Positions 53,422-63,124 of a stretch of DNA of 64,000 nt are shown piece by piece; position 1 is the first letter of the stretch, and each line of letters opens with the position of its first letter. Below the pieces are notes generated by a model that saw only the letters and a list, made by a program, of their open reading frames with translations, searched no databases and was not told where the DNA came from. A program made the position numbers and the translations under genes. Source of the stretch: Hyphomicrobiales bacterium (lineage in GTDB: Bacteria; Pseudomonadota; Alphaproteobacteria; Rhizobiales; Rhizobiaceae); NCBI GenBank assembly GCA_900471485.1, contig UCEU01000011.1:186001-250000 (forward strand), read 5' to 3'.

Positions 53422-55143
53422 CTAATGCGACAGAGGCATTCGGAAGGTGAAGCGAGTCTCCGAATCGCTTGACGTTACGTAAATCTTCCCGCCATGCGCC
53501 TTGGCGATTTCCGAGGCGATATAAAGCCCGAGGCCGAGCCCCTGAACACCAGGTTTCTCCTCGCCGCGCCGGAATGGCAGGAAGAGTTTCGGCACCTGCT
53601 CGGCGGGGATCGCCTTGCCGCCGTTGCTGACGGAAAGTTCAAGTTCGCCCGCCGTCGTTCGTCCCTTGATCTGCACGGGATGTTCTCCCGCGCCGTGGGT
53701 GATTGCATTCGAGACGAGATTGGAAAACATTTGCGCCAGCCGCAGGTGGTCCACCCGTGCACGCCGGTCGAACACGAAGGAGCTTTCAAGGTGCCGGTCC
53801 TGGTGCGCCGCGCGAATCTCGTCCACGGCATGCTGCAGGGTCGCCGCGAGGTCCGCATCTTCCATTTCGAGCGAGATTCCGCTCCCAAGACGGGCGCGGG
53901 CGAAATCCATGACGTTGTCGACCAGCGCCTCCATGCGGGAGATGCTGGATTTCATCAGCTTGAGAATCAGCGGGCTGCGCTCCGTCCAGCCCTCCTTCAA
54001 CAGCCGTGTTGTGCCGGCATCGACGGCCGCAAGGGGATTGCGCAGATCATGCCCGAGAACGGCGATGAACTGTTCGCGCAGTTCCGCCAGTTCGCGCTCC
54101 TGCTCCAGCGACGCCTGCGTTGCCTCCAGCCGCTCTCCGGCGCCGAGATGATGCGCGATCAATTCGGCGAACAGGCGGAAGGTCCCGATCACCTGCGGAT
54201 TGTTGATCTTGGCCGGGTTGGCGTCGATGGCGCAGAGCGTGCCCCAGAACGTCCCGTTGGCGAGGATGATCGGAACGGAGATATAGCTGCGCAGGCCATA
54301 TGTGCGGGGCGTGTGATGATCGCGGTATAGAGGGTCCACCACCGCATCGTCGAAGACGATCGCCTGCCGGTGGTCGCGGATCTCGTTGCAGAGCGTGCTC
54401 TCGATCGGCAACTCGTCGCCGGGCTTCAGGCCGAATCCGACATGATCGAGCGACTGGCAGGTGATCCAGCGTGTTTCCGTTACCCGCGCGACGGCGGCGA
54501 AGCCCATGCCGGTGGTGCGAAGCACGACGTCTAGAATGGTCGGCACGGCGGCAATGCCGGCGATTGCTTCGATGTCTCTCGCGAAGTCCGATGGTGAAGA
54601 GCTGTTGGAGGTACCCGGCCGGGTGAAATCGTTGGACAGCGAGGCGATGAAGCCGATGGTCTCGACCGCGGTGGTGGCTGCTTCCGCCAGCGCCTCCAGT
54701 GTCTCGACCTCCCATTGCGTCGGCTCGTAGGACTGCGACCAGTAGGCGCCGATGGCACCCACGGGGTCGTGCACCCGAACCGGCGCCATCGCCACCGCGC
54801 GCACGAAGGTCCCAGCATAGAGTTCGTAGGGAATGCGGTCGTCGATCGCGATATCGGGCACGACGACCGTCTGCCTGTTCATCATCGCCCAGCCGGAAAT
54901 GCACGCCGCGGCCGGAAACTTCTGGCCCTTCCAGAGCGGTCCGATCGCATCCTCTTCCACGTAGTGGCAGAGATCGCCCTCCTTGCGGATGATGGAGATT
55001 CCCTCGCATCCGATCAGGCTGCGCGCGGTCGTGCGGATGGTCTCGATGACCTCGTCCATCGAGCGAGCGCGTGCAATAAGCGCCGTTGCCCGCGTGAGGC
55101 TTGCAAGCGGTGTGGGACGGCCCGAAGTCTGATCCAACGACAT
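53422..55143 (-). CDS. GAF-GAF sensor histidine kinase
   Basis: A 573-residue soluble sensor kinase. Two GAF domains (about residues 30-165 and 190-335) are followed by a HisKA domain (LGHDLRNPLAAVDAGTTRLL, phosphoaccepting His) and a HATPase_c domain with N box NLVSNAITHGAGE and G box GLGLGLYIASEIAKAHGG. No membrane helix, so it senses a cytosolic signal such as a small molecule or redox state. No response regulator gene is adjacent. It lies downstream of a Crp-type regulator and the decarboxylase block, and may be independent. Confidence 0.9.
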   Translation of the reverse strand: MSLDQTSGRPTPLASLTRATALIARARSMDEVIETIRTTARSLIGCEGISIIRKEGDLCHYVEEDAIGPLWKGQKFPAAACISGWAMMNRQTVVVPDIAIDDRIPYELYAGTFVRAVAMAPVRVHDPVGAIGAYWSQSYEPTQWEVETLEALAEAATTAVETIGFIASLSNDFTRPGTSNSSSPSDFARDIEAIAGIAAVPTILDVVLRTTGMGFAAVARVTETRWITCQSLDHVGFGLKPGDELPIESTLCNEIRDHRQAIVFDDAVVDPLYRDHHTPRTYGLRSYISVPIILANGTFWGTLCAIDANPAKINNPQVIGTFRLFAELIAHHLGAGERLEATQASLEQERELAELREQFIAVLGHDLRNPLAAVDAGTTRLLKEGWTERSPLILKLMKSSISRMEALVDNVMDFARARLGSGISLEMEDADLAATLQHAVDEIRAAHQDRHLESSFVFDRRARVDHLRLAQMFSNLVSNAITHGAGEHPVQIKGRTTAGELELSVSNGGKAIPAEQVPKLFLPFRRGEEKPGVQGLGLGLYIASEIAKAHGGKIYVTSSDSETRFTFRMPLSH

Positions 55144-55265
55144 GGTCGCCCTATCTGCCAGGAACGATGGCCTTCGCGTTTCAGGGTCCCCACCTTCGCA
55201 CATAGGCCTGTAAAATCAAGGCAGAACATGGTCATGCAACGGACGGTGCGCTTCGGCGCATAGCG

Positions 55266-55910
55266 TCAGTCGATCAGCGCCTTGAGCTTCTCGCGGCTCA
55301 GGATCCGGATGATCCGGTGCGAGCGCCCCTCCATCCTGATGGCACGGAGATCGGCGAGCTTGGTGAATGAACGCGCGACCGATTCGACGGCTAGACCGAG
55401 ATAATCGGCCACATCGCGGCGCGACATGAAGAGTTCGTATTCCGGCCCGCCGAAGTGCTCCGCCATCTCCAGAACGAACCAGGCGACGCGGCCGATCGCG
55501 CTTTGGCACACCAGTGCCAGCTGCCGCTCGCGTGCCGTCGCCAGGTTTTCCATCGCAAGGCTGAGCAGGTTGACGGGAAGGACTGTCGGGTCGGCAACCG
55601 GAAATCGCGCCAGGTGACTTTCGCAGATCGCCTCCGCGAAATCGTCATGGCTTCCATTCGCCTGCAGGCCGAACCAATCGCCGGGCGAGTGAAAGGACAG
55701 AATATAGCGCCGGCCATCGGGCAGGATGCGATAGATCCGCACCGCGCCGTCATTCACCCGATAGATCGACGACGCCTGCTCGCCTTGCCGGTAGATGAGT
55801 TGCCCGCCTTCGAACGACAGGAGCCGCTGCACCGGAGTTCCCAGCCGGCCGATCTCGGCCGATCCGATCGGTCTGGATCCAGTTGTCGCGACATTGTTCG
55901 CAATGGTCAT
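55266..55910 (-). CDS. Crp/Fnr-family transcriptional regulator
   Basis: A 214-residue regulator with an N-terminal cyclic-nucleotide-binding-like beta barrel (IYRQGEQASSIYRVNDGAVRIYRILPDGRRYIL) and a C-terminal HTH (MSRRDVADYLGLAVESVARSFTKLADLRAI). It is close to the FixK/FnrN group but lacks the N-terminal cysteine cluster of Fnr-type oxygen sensors, so it probably does not bind an iron-sulfur cluster. Location after the decarboxylase block makes it a candidate regulator of acid or microoxic response (inference). Confidence 0.88.
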   Translation of the reverse strand: MTIANNVATTGSRPIGSAEIGRLGTPVQRLLSFEGGQLIYRQGEQASSIYRVNDGAVRIYRILPDGRRYILSFHSPGDWFGLQANGSHDDFAEAICESHLARFPVADPTVLPVNLLSLAMENLATARERQLALVCQSAIGRVAWFVLEMAEHFGGPEYELFMSRRDVADYLGLAVESVARSFTKLADLRAIRMEGRSHRIIRILSREKLKALID

Positions 55911-56074
55911 GGTCAGCCCTCCATCGAAGGAGAAGCTACGTCTTCACAAGGAGCCGGAAAATTCGCAACGACCCCTACGTGTTCCTACGAGGTTTTCTTC
56001 GCGTATCGGTCGAGGGGCGGTGCCGCGACCTCACGCCCGCCCCCCGCCTACGGAAAACCTGTCGGAGCGCCCGG

Positions 56075-56992
56075 CTATTCCGGCAGCGCGGTCTGCCGGA
56101 AGAAGGTCACGACCGGCTCGTCCGGCGGGCCGAACCACGTGGTGAACAGTGCAGGAAAATCGGGAGATGCATAGGTCTGGCTGAGCGCCCGGTCGACGGA
56201 GAGCCTGAAGTCCTCGTCGCCGCGCGCAAGCTCCAATCCCAGCGGCTCATAGGTGAAATGCCGTCTCAGCACAACGAGATTGCCGGCGTCGCTGCTACGC
56301 GCGACCGCGTCCATCAACAGTGGCATTTCACCGAACAGCGCCGGCGAACTGCCGTCCAGTATGCGGTCGATTCCCGCTTTGTAGCTTTCCACGGCGACCG
56401 ACGAGGCCGCCAGCTGGAAGGTCTTGATCTTGTCGGCCAGCCAGTGCTCGCTGGTCGTCCCGGCGATCGAGAGGAAGGTCTTGTGCTCGAGAATGGTGCG
56501 CGCCGGGGAGCCACGCCAGACCGGACGGCTCGATGGCTCGCCATAGGCCAGCACTTCCGTCAGCGCGATCGGCGCGTTCTTGCTGACGACAACGCCGGTG
56601 CCGCTCGGAAAGATCGGCAGCGAGAAGGAAACGTCCTGCCGCCGCGTCAGCGTCACCGGCTCGGCGCCGCAGAGAATATCCACTGCACCGCTCTTGACGG
56701 CTCCTGCCTTCGCATCACCCTCCAGCGGGACCCATTCGATCTTCAGGTCAGCGATCTGCGCCTCAGACTTGATGCTGTCGGCGATCTTGTTGCAGAGCGC
56801 GACGGCATAGCCATCCGGCGCTCCCTGCTCGTTCTTGAACGAGAAAGGCCTGGCATCCGGCTCATAGCCGAGCTTCAGCGTGTTTGAGGAGCGGACGCGG
56901 TCGAGCGTCTGCGCTCCGGCCTCCGCCGAGAAGACGACACCCGCGCAGAGGGCTGCAACCAACGTCACCAGGCGATTTGCGTTGTACGACAT
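56075..56992 (-). CDS. Periplasmic amino-acid-binding protein (SBP family 3)
   Basis: A 305-residue exported solute-binding protein with a signal peptide (LVTLVAALCAGVVFSAEAGAQ) and family 3 motifs (LKLGYEPDARPFSFKNEQGAPDGYAVALCNKIAD; AVDILCGAEPVTLTRRQDVSFSLP). ABC permease and ATPase genes are missing, so it is an orphan binding protein. It follows the antiporter gene by 15 nt in the same direction and may present an amino acid substrate to it or sense it. Confidence 0.87.
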   Translation of the reverse strand: MSYNANRLVTLVAALCAGVVFSAEAGAQTLDRVRSSNTLKLGYEPDARPFSFKNEQGAPDGYAVALCNKIADSIKSEAQIADLKIEWVPLEGDAKAGAVKSGAVDILCGAEPVTLTRRQDVSFSLPIFPSGTGVVVSKNAPIALTEVLAYGEPSSRPVWRGSPARTILEHKTFLSIAGTTSEHWLADKIKTFQLAASSVAVESYKAGIDRILDGSSPALFGEMPLLMDAVARSSDAGNLVVLRRHFTYEPLGLELARGDEDFRLSVDRALSQTYASPDFPALFTTWFGPPDEPVVTFFRQTALPE

Positions 56993-57007
56993 GGATGATC
57001 CCTCCCC

Positions 57008-58366
57008 TTACTCGGCCGGCACGCGGTTGAGACCGCTGGCGAAACGCGGTGCGATCCGCCCGTAGATGATGAAGCTGATCCCGAGCACCAGCATGCCGCC
57101 CAGCACCGCGTCCTTGCCGGAGGCATAGATCGCATAAACGCTGTAGAGCATGCCGATGGTGGCGATCGCGGCATTGAGCCGATACTTCGCCTGCGGCACG
57201 CCGGCCTTCTTCATGATCACGAACAGCGCCGACAGCGCGATGATATAAGGCAAGACATTGGTCACCACGGCGAGGTTGACCAGCGCCGAAAACTGCTCGC
57301 TGAGCGTCGGCGAAATCGTCATCAACGCCAGCAGCGTCTGCACCACGCCGAGGATGATCATGCCCTGCACCGGCGCCCCAAGCTCGTTGACGCGTGAGAA
57401 GACCGCCGGGAACATTCGCTCCTGCGCGGCACTGCGCGCCGTCTGCGCAATGGTGAACTGCCAGCCGAGCAGCGAGCCCAGGCAGGCGAGCACAGCCAGC
57501 GCCATGATGATCGAGCCGATCGTCGGATTGAACATGGTGGCATAGGCGAGCGCGAACGGCCCGGTGGAGGCTGCCAGATCGGCGTTCGGCACGATGCCCT
57601 GAATGACCGTCGTCGACAGGATGTAGATGACGGCGGCGCCGAGCGTCCCGAACATGCAGGCGAGCGGCACGTCACGCTTGGGGTTTTCGACCGCATCGGA
57701 ATTCTGCGCCGCCGATTCCATGCCGAGGAAGGCCCAGAGCGTCAGCGAGATGCTCGACCCCATCCCCTGCGCGAGGCTGAGCCCCTTCGGGTTCCAGGCC
57801 GCGCCGAAGGTGGTCGAGCTGAACCAGAACCAGCCGATGATCGACAGCAGCCCGACAGGGATGATGACACCCCAGACGGTGATCGAGCCGATCCGCCCGG
57901 TGATGCGCGGACCGCCGAAATTGGCGGCGGTGGTGAGCCAGAGGAGAACGATCAGCGCCACGCACGTCATCACGGGCGTCGAGGTCAGCACCGGGAAGAA
58001 CCCGGCGAGATAGCCGACGGCCGAGATGCCGATCGCGACGTTGCCGATCGCCAGCGACAGGAAATAGAGGAAGAAAACAAGGAAGTAGCCGTCTTTGCCA
58101 TAGGCGTCCTCGGCATAGGCCGACATGCCGCCGGGCCGCTGGTTGAACAGGCCGGCCTGCGCGAAGCCGTAGGCGATCGCCATCGAGCCTAGTGCGGTGA
58201 CGAGCCAGGACAGAAGCGAGATAGCGCCCACCTGCGCCATGTTGGCCGGCAGCATGATGATACCGGAGCCCATCATGTTGACGGCAACGATGAAGGTCAG
58301 CTGCACCAGATTCATCTTCTTCTTCGCGGTCGTCTCGCTGACGACATGCAAGGTATTGTCGGTCAT
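57008..58366 (-). CDS. PotE-type amino acid / polyamine antiporter
   Basis: A 452-residue APC superfamily transporter with about 12 membrane helices. The N-terminal NLVQLTFIVAVNMMGSGIIMLPANMAQVGAISLLSW matches the substrate-binding helix 1 of PotE, CadB and AdiC. These exchange an amino acid for its decarboxylated amine (ornithine-putrescine, lysine-cadaverine or arginine-agmatine). It lies 20 nt downstream of the second decarboxylase gene, the expected partner in an acid-resistance cycle. The exact exchange pair is not decided by sequence. Confidence 0.9.
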   Translation of the reverse strand: MTDNTLHVVSETTAKKKMNLVQLTFIVAVNMMGSGIIMLPANMAQVGAISLLSWLVTALGSMAIAYGFAQAGLFNQRPGGMSAYAEDAYGKDGYFLVFFLYFLSLAIGNVAIGISAVGYLAGFFPVLTSTPVMTCVALIVLLWLTTAANFGGPRITGRIGSITVWGVIIPVGLLSIIGWFWFSSTTFGAAWNPKGLSLAQGMGSSISLTLWAFLGMESAAQNSDAVENPKRDVPLACMFGTLGAAVIYILSTTVIQGIVPNADLAASTGPFALAYATMFNPTIGSIIMALAVLACLGSLLGWQFTIAQTARSAAQERMFPAVFSRVNELGAPVQGMIILGVVQTLLALMTISPTLSEQFSALVNLAVVTNVLPYIIALSALFVIMKKAGVPQAKYRLNAAIATIGMLYSVYAIYASGKDAVLGGMLVLGISFIIYGRIAPRFASGLNRVPAE

Positions 58367-58386
58367 GATGGCACCTTCCCCTCCGG

Positions 58387-60750
58387 CTATTCGCGCACGA
58401 CGTAGGTATGGAACTTGATGCGGCCTTCGACCCGTTCCTGGAACACGCCCTGGACCTCGTAGTTGAAGCCCGGGAAGCGATTGAAGGATTCTTCGAAGGC
58501 AAGGAAATAGTCGCGCATTGGCCGCGCGCGGTCGTCCCAGCGCTCGCCCGGCACGATGACGCCGATACCCGGCGGATAGATCAGCGCCAGCGTCGCCGAG
58601 ATGCGGCCGGCCGCCTCGGTCAGAGGCACGTAGTCGACATTGTTGGTCACCAGCGCCTCGTAGGCCTGCTTCGAATGGATCGCCGGCTCCGGGAAACTCT
58701 CGGACCGGAAGCAGAGGCGCTGCAATTCCTTCACGCCCGCCTCACGGTAGAAGGAATGCATTTCCTGGCAGACCTGCCGGACCGTGTAGCCCTGGTAGCG
58801 CTCGCGATTGGCGGCAAATACCGTCGGCAGCACTTCCTGCAGCGGCGCGTCACGGTCCCAAAGGTTCTTGAACTTCACCAGCTTGGCGACCAGCGTGTTG
58901 AGCTTGCTCTCGTCTTCGGCCGGCGTCAGCAGGAAGAGCAGGCTGTTCAGGTCGCACTTTTCCGGCACCACGCGCTGCTCGCGCAGATAGTTGGCGACGA
59001 CGGTCGCCGGAATGCCGAAATCGCGATACTCGCCGGTCTTGCGGTCGATGCCGGGTGTCAGCAGCGCCAGCTTGTTCGGATCGACCATCGTGTAGCCCGG
59101 CGCATAGCCGCAATAACCGTGCCATTTCGCCTGCGGATCGAAGCGCCAGCACTGCTGCTCGCGTTTCAGCACCTTGGTCGGGATATCCTCCCACCTGGCA
59201 TCGGCGATATCGCCAGTATGCTTCGATCCCGTGACCGAAACCTTGTCCGGCACGAAGGGATCGAAGAACCATTGCTCCTCGGTCGCCGCCGCCTTCGTCT
59301 CGTAGTGCTCGACGAACCCGCGCAGCTTCTTGCGCACCTCGATCCCGAGCTCGATGCAGCGATCCCAAAGCATCTCGCCTGCCTTGCCTTCATGCACCTT
59401 GGCATTGACGTCGAGCGAAGCGAACAGCGGGTAGAAGGGCGATGTCGAGACATGCATCAGCAGGGATTCGTTGAACCGCTTGTGTTCGATGAACCGCCGC
59501 TGGCCGTTGATATGTTCGTCGCGCTTGTGGATCTGCGAGGCCTGCGAGAAGCCAGCGCCCTGCTTGTGCACCGACTGGGTGGAGAACAGGCCGGGCATGT
59601 CGGGCGGCAGGTCCTTCAGCCGCATCGGGCTGTGGCCCTCGAACAGCGGATGGAAGGCATTGTAGCCGATCCAGGCCTCGTCCCAGAGAACATAGTCGCA
59701 GAGATGGCCGATCTTCTCCATGACCTGGCGGACATTGTAGATGGTGCCGTCATAGGTGGCGAGCTGGATGCAGGCGAGCCGGAACGGGCGCTCGGCCTTG
59801 GCACGGCTCTTGTCCGTCACCAGCGGGTGCGCCTCGATCTGCTTGCGCAGCCAGGCCTCGTCCCAGGCCGCCCAGTCTACCGCGCCGATCATGCCGAAGG
59901 CGTTGCGGGCCGTCGGCAGGAAGATCGGAATGGCGCCAGCCTGCACCAGCGCACCCTGATGCAGGGACTTGTGGTTGTTGCGGTCGAAGAGGACGAGGTC
60001 GCCGGCCCGCAGCACCGCGTTGGTGACCACCTTGTTGGAGGTGCTTGTGCCGTTCAGGATGAAATAGGTCCGATCGGCGCCGAATATCCGCGCCGCCTGC
60101 TTCTGCGCCTCGGCCGCCGTTCCCTCGTGGATCAGTAGGTCGCCGAGATCGACGTCGGCATTGCAGAGGTCGTTGCGAAAAATGCTTTCGCCGAAATACT
60201 TGAAGAACAGCTGGCCGGCCGGAGACTTGCGATAGAACTGTCCGCCCTGGTGGCCGGGGCAGTCAAACGCGATGTTCGCCTCGCCGTCATAGGCCATCAT
60301 GCCGCCGAAGAAGGGCGGCAGCAGCGACTTGCCGTAGTTGATTAGGCTGGAGACAATCTGCTTGGCGTAGAAAACGGGCGTCTGCTGGCCGAGATAGACG
60401 AAGCCATCCACCTCCCCCACGCCTTCGACGACATCGAGATCCGCGACCCCCAACGCATCGGCCAGAGCCCAGATCGGCGTGCGGAAACCGATATCCCTGA
60501 CGGAGCGCAAAAACGTCCGCGCATCGTCCAGCCTTCCGCCCTCGACCGATCCGATATAGGCCCCGACCGAGGCGTCCTCGGACACGTCGGCCGAATAGTC
60601 GTCACGGATCTCCACCTCGAAGCCGTCGGCCGCAATCTGCGCCAAGAGTTCCTGCACCTGGCTGTTGCCACGATCGACGATCGCCACGACCTTCAGCATC
60701 TTGTGGAAGGGAATGGCAACGGTCGGCGATTTCACGTCGCGCGGGATCAT
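58387..60750 (-). CDS. Orn/Lys/Arg decarboxylase, copy 2
   Basis: A 787-residue PLP-dependent basic amino acid decarboxylase of the fold-type I group. It has the N-terminal response-regulator-like wing domain (about residues 1-145), a large catalytic domain with the PLP-lysine site TQSVHKQGAGFSQ and substrate-binding DEAWIGYNAFHPLF, and the C-terminal domain. Releases CO2 and consumes a proton, generating an amine. The ATG at 60750 is 2 nt after the stop of the paralogous upstream gene. Confidence 0.92.
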   Translation of the reverse strand: MIPRDVKSPTVAIPFHKMLKVVAIVDRGNSQVQELLAQIAADGFEVEIRDDYSADVSEDASVGAYIGSVEGGRLDDARTFLRSVRDIGFRTPIWALADALGVADLDVVEGVGEVDGFVYLGQQTPVFYAKQIVSSLINYGKSLLPPFFGGMMAYDGEANIAFDCPGHQGGQFYRKSPAGQLFFKYFGESIFRNDLCNADVDLGDLLIHEGTAAEAQKQAARIFGADRTYFILNGTSTSNKVVTNAVLRAGDLVLFDRNNHKSLHQGALVQAGAIPIFLPTARNAFGMIGAVDWAAWDEAWLRKQIEAHPLVTDKSRAKAERPFRLACIQLATYDGTIYNVRQVMEKIGHLCDYVLWDEAWIGYNAFHPLFEGHSPMRLKDLPPDMPGLFSTQSVHKQGAGFSQASQIHKRDEHINGQRRFIEHKRFNESLLMHVSTSPFYPLFASLDVNAKVHEGKAGEMLWDRCIELGIEVRKKLRGFVEHYETKAAATEEQWFFDPFVPDKVSVTGSKHTGDIADARWEDIPTKVLKREQQCWRFDPQAKWHGYCGYAPGYTMVDPNKLALLTPGIDRKTGEYRDFGIPATVVANYLREQRVVPEKCDLNSLLFLLTPAEDESKLNTLVAKLVKFKNLWDRDAPLQEVLPTVFAANRERYQGYTVRQVCQEMHSFYREAGVKELQRLCFRSESFPEPAIHSKQAYEALVTNNVDYVPLTEAAGRISATLALIYPPGIGVIVPGERWDDRARPMRDYFLAFEESFNRFPGFNYEVQGVFQERVEGRIKFHTYVVRE

Positions 60751-60752
60751 CG

Positions 60753-63008
60753 CTACGCCCCCTCTGCAATGCAGTCGACAAGATAGCGGCGGCCATTCGG
60801 ACCGGGCGCGAAGCGCAGGCCGTGGATGTCGGTCTCGAAACCGGGGAACTTGCTGTCGAATTCGCGGGCGTAGAGCAGGTAATCCTGGATCGACTTGGTC
60901 GACTGCGTGATCCGCTCGCCCGGCATGATCAGCGGAATGCCCGGCGGATAGGGAACGATCATCACGGCAAGCACGCGGTCCATGAGATTGTCGATCTCGA
61001 CGCTCTCGATATTGCCCTTGACCAGGAGGTCATAGGCATCCGCCGGTCGCAGCGCCATGTCGGGCAGCACGGTATACATCTCGCGCTGCGCCTTCGGCAC
61101 ATCGTCCTTGCGATAGACGGCGTGGATCTGCTCGCAGAGATCCTTCAGCCCCATGTTGCCATAGGCTTCCGGATGGGCGGCGGCCAACGCCGGCAGCGCC
61201 CGCGTCAGCGGCGCGTTGCTGTCGTAGAGATCCTTGAAATTGAGGAGTTCGGTGATCAGCGTGCTCCACTTGCCGCGGGTGATCCCCATCGAGAACAGCA
61301 CGAGGAAGGAATAGAGACCGGTCTTCTCGATCTCGATGCGGCGCGAAGACATGAACTTCGTCACGACAGCGGCCGGGATGCCATGCTCCTGCATGAAGCC
61401 ACTGGCGGACAGGCCGGGCGACAGGATCGTGACCTTGATGGGGTCGACCATCACATGGTTTTCGGCAAGTCCGGTAAAGCCGTGCCACCCGTCGCCGGGT
61501 TTCAGCACCCAGTCCTCGTGCCGGTCGCTCGGCGTCTGCTCGGCAACGGTCGGTTCCCAGACGTCGAACCACCAGCTGCCCTCGGTCTGGCCGCGCACGC
61601 CGTTCATCGCGCGCCGGAAGCTGATCGCCTCGTCGATCGTCTCCTGCACCAGCGAACGTCCGGCCGGCTGCTCCATCATCGCCGCGGCGACGTCGCAGGA
61701 GGCGATGATACCGTATTGCGGCGAGGTCGAGGTGTGCATCATGAATGCTTCGTTGAAGCGGGTCACGTCCAGCCGTTTGTTCTCGGCGTGCTGGATATGG
61801 ATCATCGATGCCTGCGACAGCGCCGCCAGAAGCTTGTGCGTGGAGTGCGTGGCAAAGGTGATCGCGTTCTTCGAGCGTGCCGGCTGCGTCGAGGAGATGC
61901 CATGGAAGCCGTCGTAGAACTCGTGGAAGTTCGCATAGGCGTACCAGGCCTCGTCGAAATGCAGCACCTCGACGGCGTCACCGAGCGATAGCTTGATCGC
62001 ATCGACATTGTAGCAGAGCCCGTCATAGGTCGAATTGGTGATGACCATGAGCCGCACCTTGCCGCTCGTCTGCCCTGCAAACGGGCTGGCGGCGATCTTC
62101 TGCGCGATTGCCTCTGGCGTGAACTGGTCTTTCGAAATTGGCCCGATGATGCCGAGACCGTTGCGCGACGGGATGAGGTAGATCGGGGTGGCTCCCGTCA
62201 TGATCAGCGAGTGCAGGATCGACTTGTGGCAGTTGCGGTCGCAGAGCACGAGATCGCCGCGCCCGACCATGCCGTGCCAGACGATCTTGTTGGCGGTCGA
62301 CGTGCCGCCGACGACAAACAGCGTCTCGTCGGTCCCGAAGATGCGCGACGCATTGCGTTCGCCCTCGGCGATCGGGCCGACGTGATCGAGCAGCGAGCCG
62401 ACGCTGCCGACCGACACAGAGATATCGGAGCGCAGCGTGTTCTCGCCGAAAAAGCTGTAGAACATCTGCCCGACGGGGCTCTTGCGGAAGGCAACGCCGC
62501 CGCCGTGGCCCGGCGTGTGCCAGGAATAGGCGCCCTCGAGCGTGTAATCCATCAGCGCCTTGAACATCGGCGGCGGCAGCCGGTCGAGATAGTTGCGTGC
62601 GGCCTGGACGATGGCGCGGGCCATGAACTCGGCGGAATCCTCGAACAGCCGCAGGAAGGCATTGGCGTGGCGCAGGACGCTGGCCGGCACGTCCTCTGCG
62701 GTCGTGTCGTCGCCGAACAGGAAGATCGGAATGCGATCGTTCTTCTTGCGCTTGGCGCTGAGAATCTCCTCCAGCACCTGCCAGCGCGAAGCCTTGTCCT
62801 CGCTGCCATCGACGGAAACCAGCCAGCAGGATTCCGTGTTGAAGATGTGCACCAGCCGGCGGGCGTCGTCATAGGTCACACCGGAAACAATGCGGAAGCC
62901 GTCGGCCTCGATTGCGGCCGCCAGATCGCGCATCCCGCGCCCGGCGGCACTCTTACCCTCGAAATCCTCATCGATGACGGTGACCGGAAATGCCTTCTGG
63001 AATTCCAT
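60753..63008 (-). CDS. Orn/Lys/Arg decarboxylase, copy 1
   Basis: A 751-residue paralogue of the downstream decarboxylase, with the same layout: wing domain, PLP domain with ATHSTHKLLAALSQ (Lys binding PLP) and FDEAWYAYANFHEFY, and the C-terminal domain (YPPGIPLIMPGERI). The two differ clearly in sequence, so they arose from an old duplication and may act on different amino acids or assemble into mixed oligomers. ATG 63008 (MEFQKAFP) was chosen; the open frame starts 8 codons earlier. Confidence 0.92.
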   Translation of the reverse strand: MEFQKAFPVTVIDEDFEGKSAAGRGMRDLAAAIEADGFRIVSGVTYDDARRLVHIFNTESCWLVSVDGSEDKASRWQVLEEILSAKRKKNDRIPIFLFGDDTTAEDVPASVLRHANAFLRLFEDSAEFMARAIVQAARNYLDRLPPPMFKALMDYTLEGAYSWHTPGHGGGVAFRKSPVGQMFYSFFGENTLRSDISVSVGSVGSLLDHVGPIAEGERNASRIFGTDETLFVVGGTSTANKIVWHGMVGRGDLVLCDRNCHKSILHSLIMTGATPIYLIPSRNGLGIIGPISKDQFTPEAIAQKIAASPFAGQTSGKVRLMVITNSTYDGLCYNVDAIKLSLGDAVEVLHFDEAWYAYANFHEFYDGFHGISSTQPARSKNAITFATHSTHKLLAALSQASMIHIQHAENKRLDVTRFNEAFMMHTSTSPQYGIIASCDVAAAMMEQPAGRSLVQETIDEAISFRRAMNGVRGQTEGSWWFDVWEPTVAEQTPSDRHEDWVLKPGDGWHGFTGLAENHVMVDPIKVTILSPGLSASGFMQEHGIPAAVVTKFMSSRRIEIEKTGLYSFLVLFSMGITRGKWSTLITELLNFKDLYDSNAPLTRALPALAAAHPEAYGNMGLKDLCEQIHAVYRKDDVPKAQREMYTVLPDMALRPADAYDLLVKGNIESVEIDNLMDRVLAVMIVPYPPGIPLIMPGERITQSTKSIQDYLLYAREFDSKFPGFETDIHGLRFAPGPNGRRYLVDCIAEGA

Positions 63009-63124
63009 GCATCCCTCCTCAGGCCACGGCAACAGGTGCTCAGCGGCGCTTCATCTCAGCTGGGAGGAGCCTACACGGCAGGCACACAGGCGTCGTTGAT
63101 TGCAATCAACGTGCGGGCGAAAGG

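Noticed and set aside
58408..60138. Very long + strand open frame opposite the second decarboxylase
   Set aside because: Antisense artefact of GC-rich codon usage; composition (His/Arg/Gly/Asp-rich) is typical of shadow frames. Similar frames opposite thrS, the tape measure gene, the chemoreceptor gene and sdaA were rejected for the same reason.
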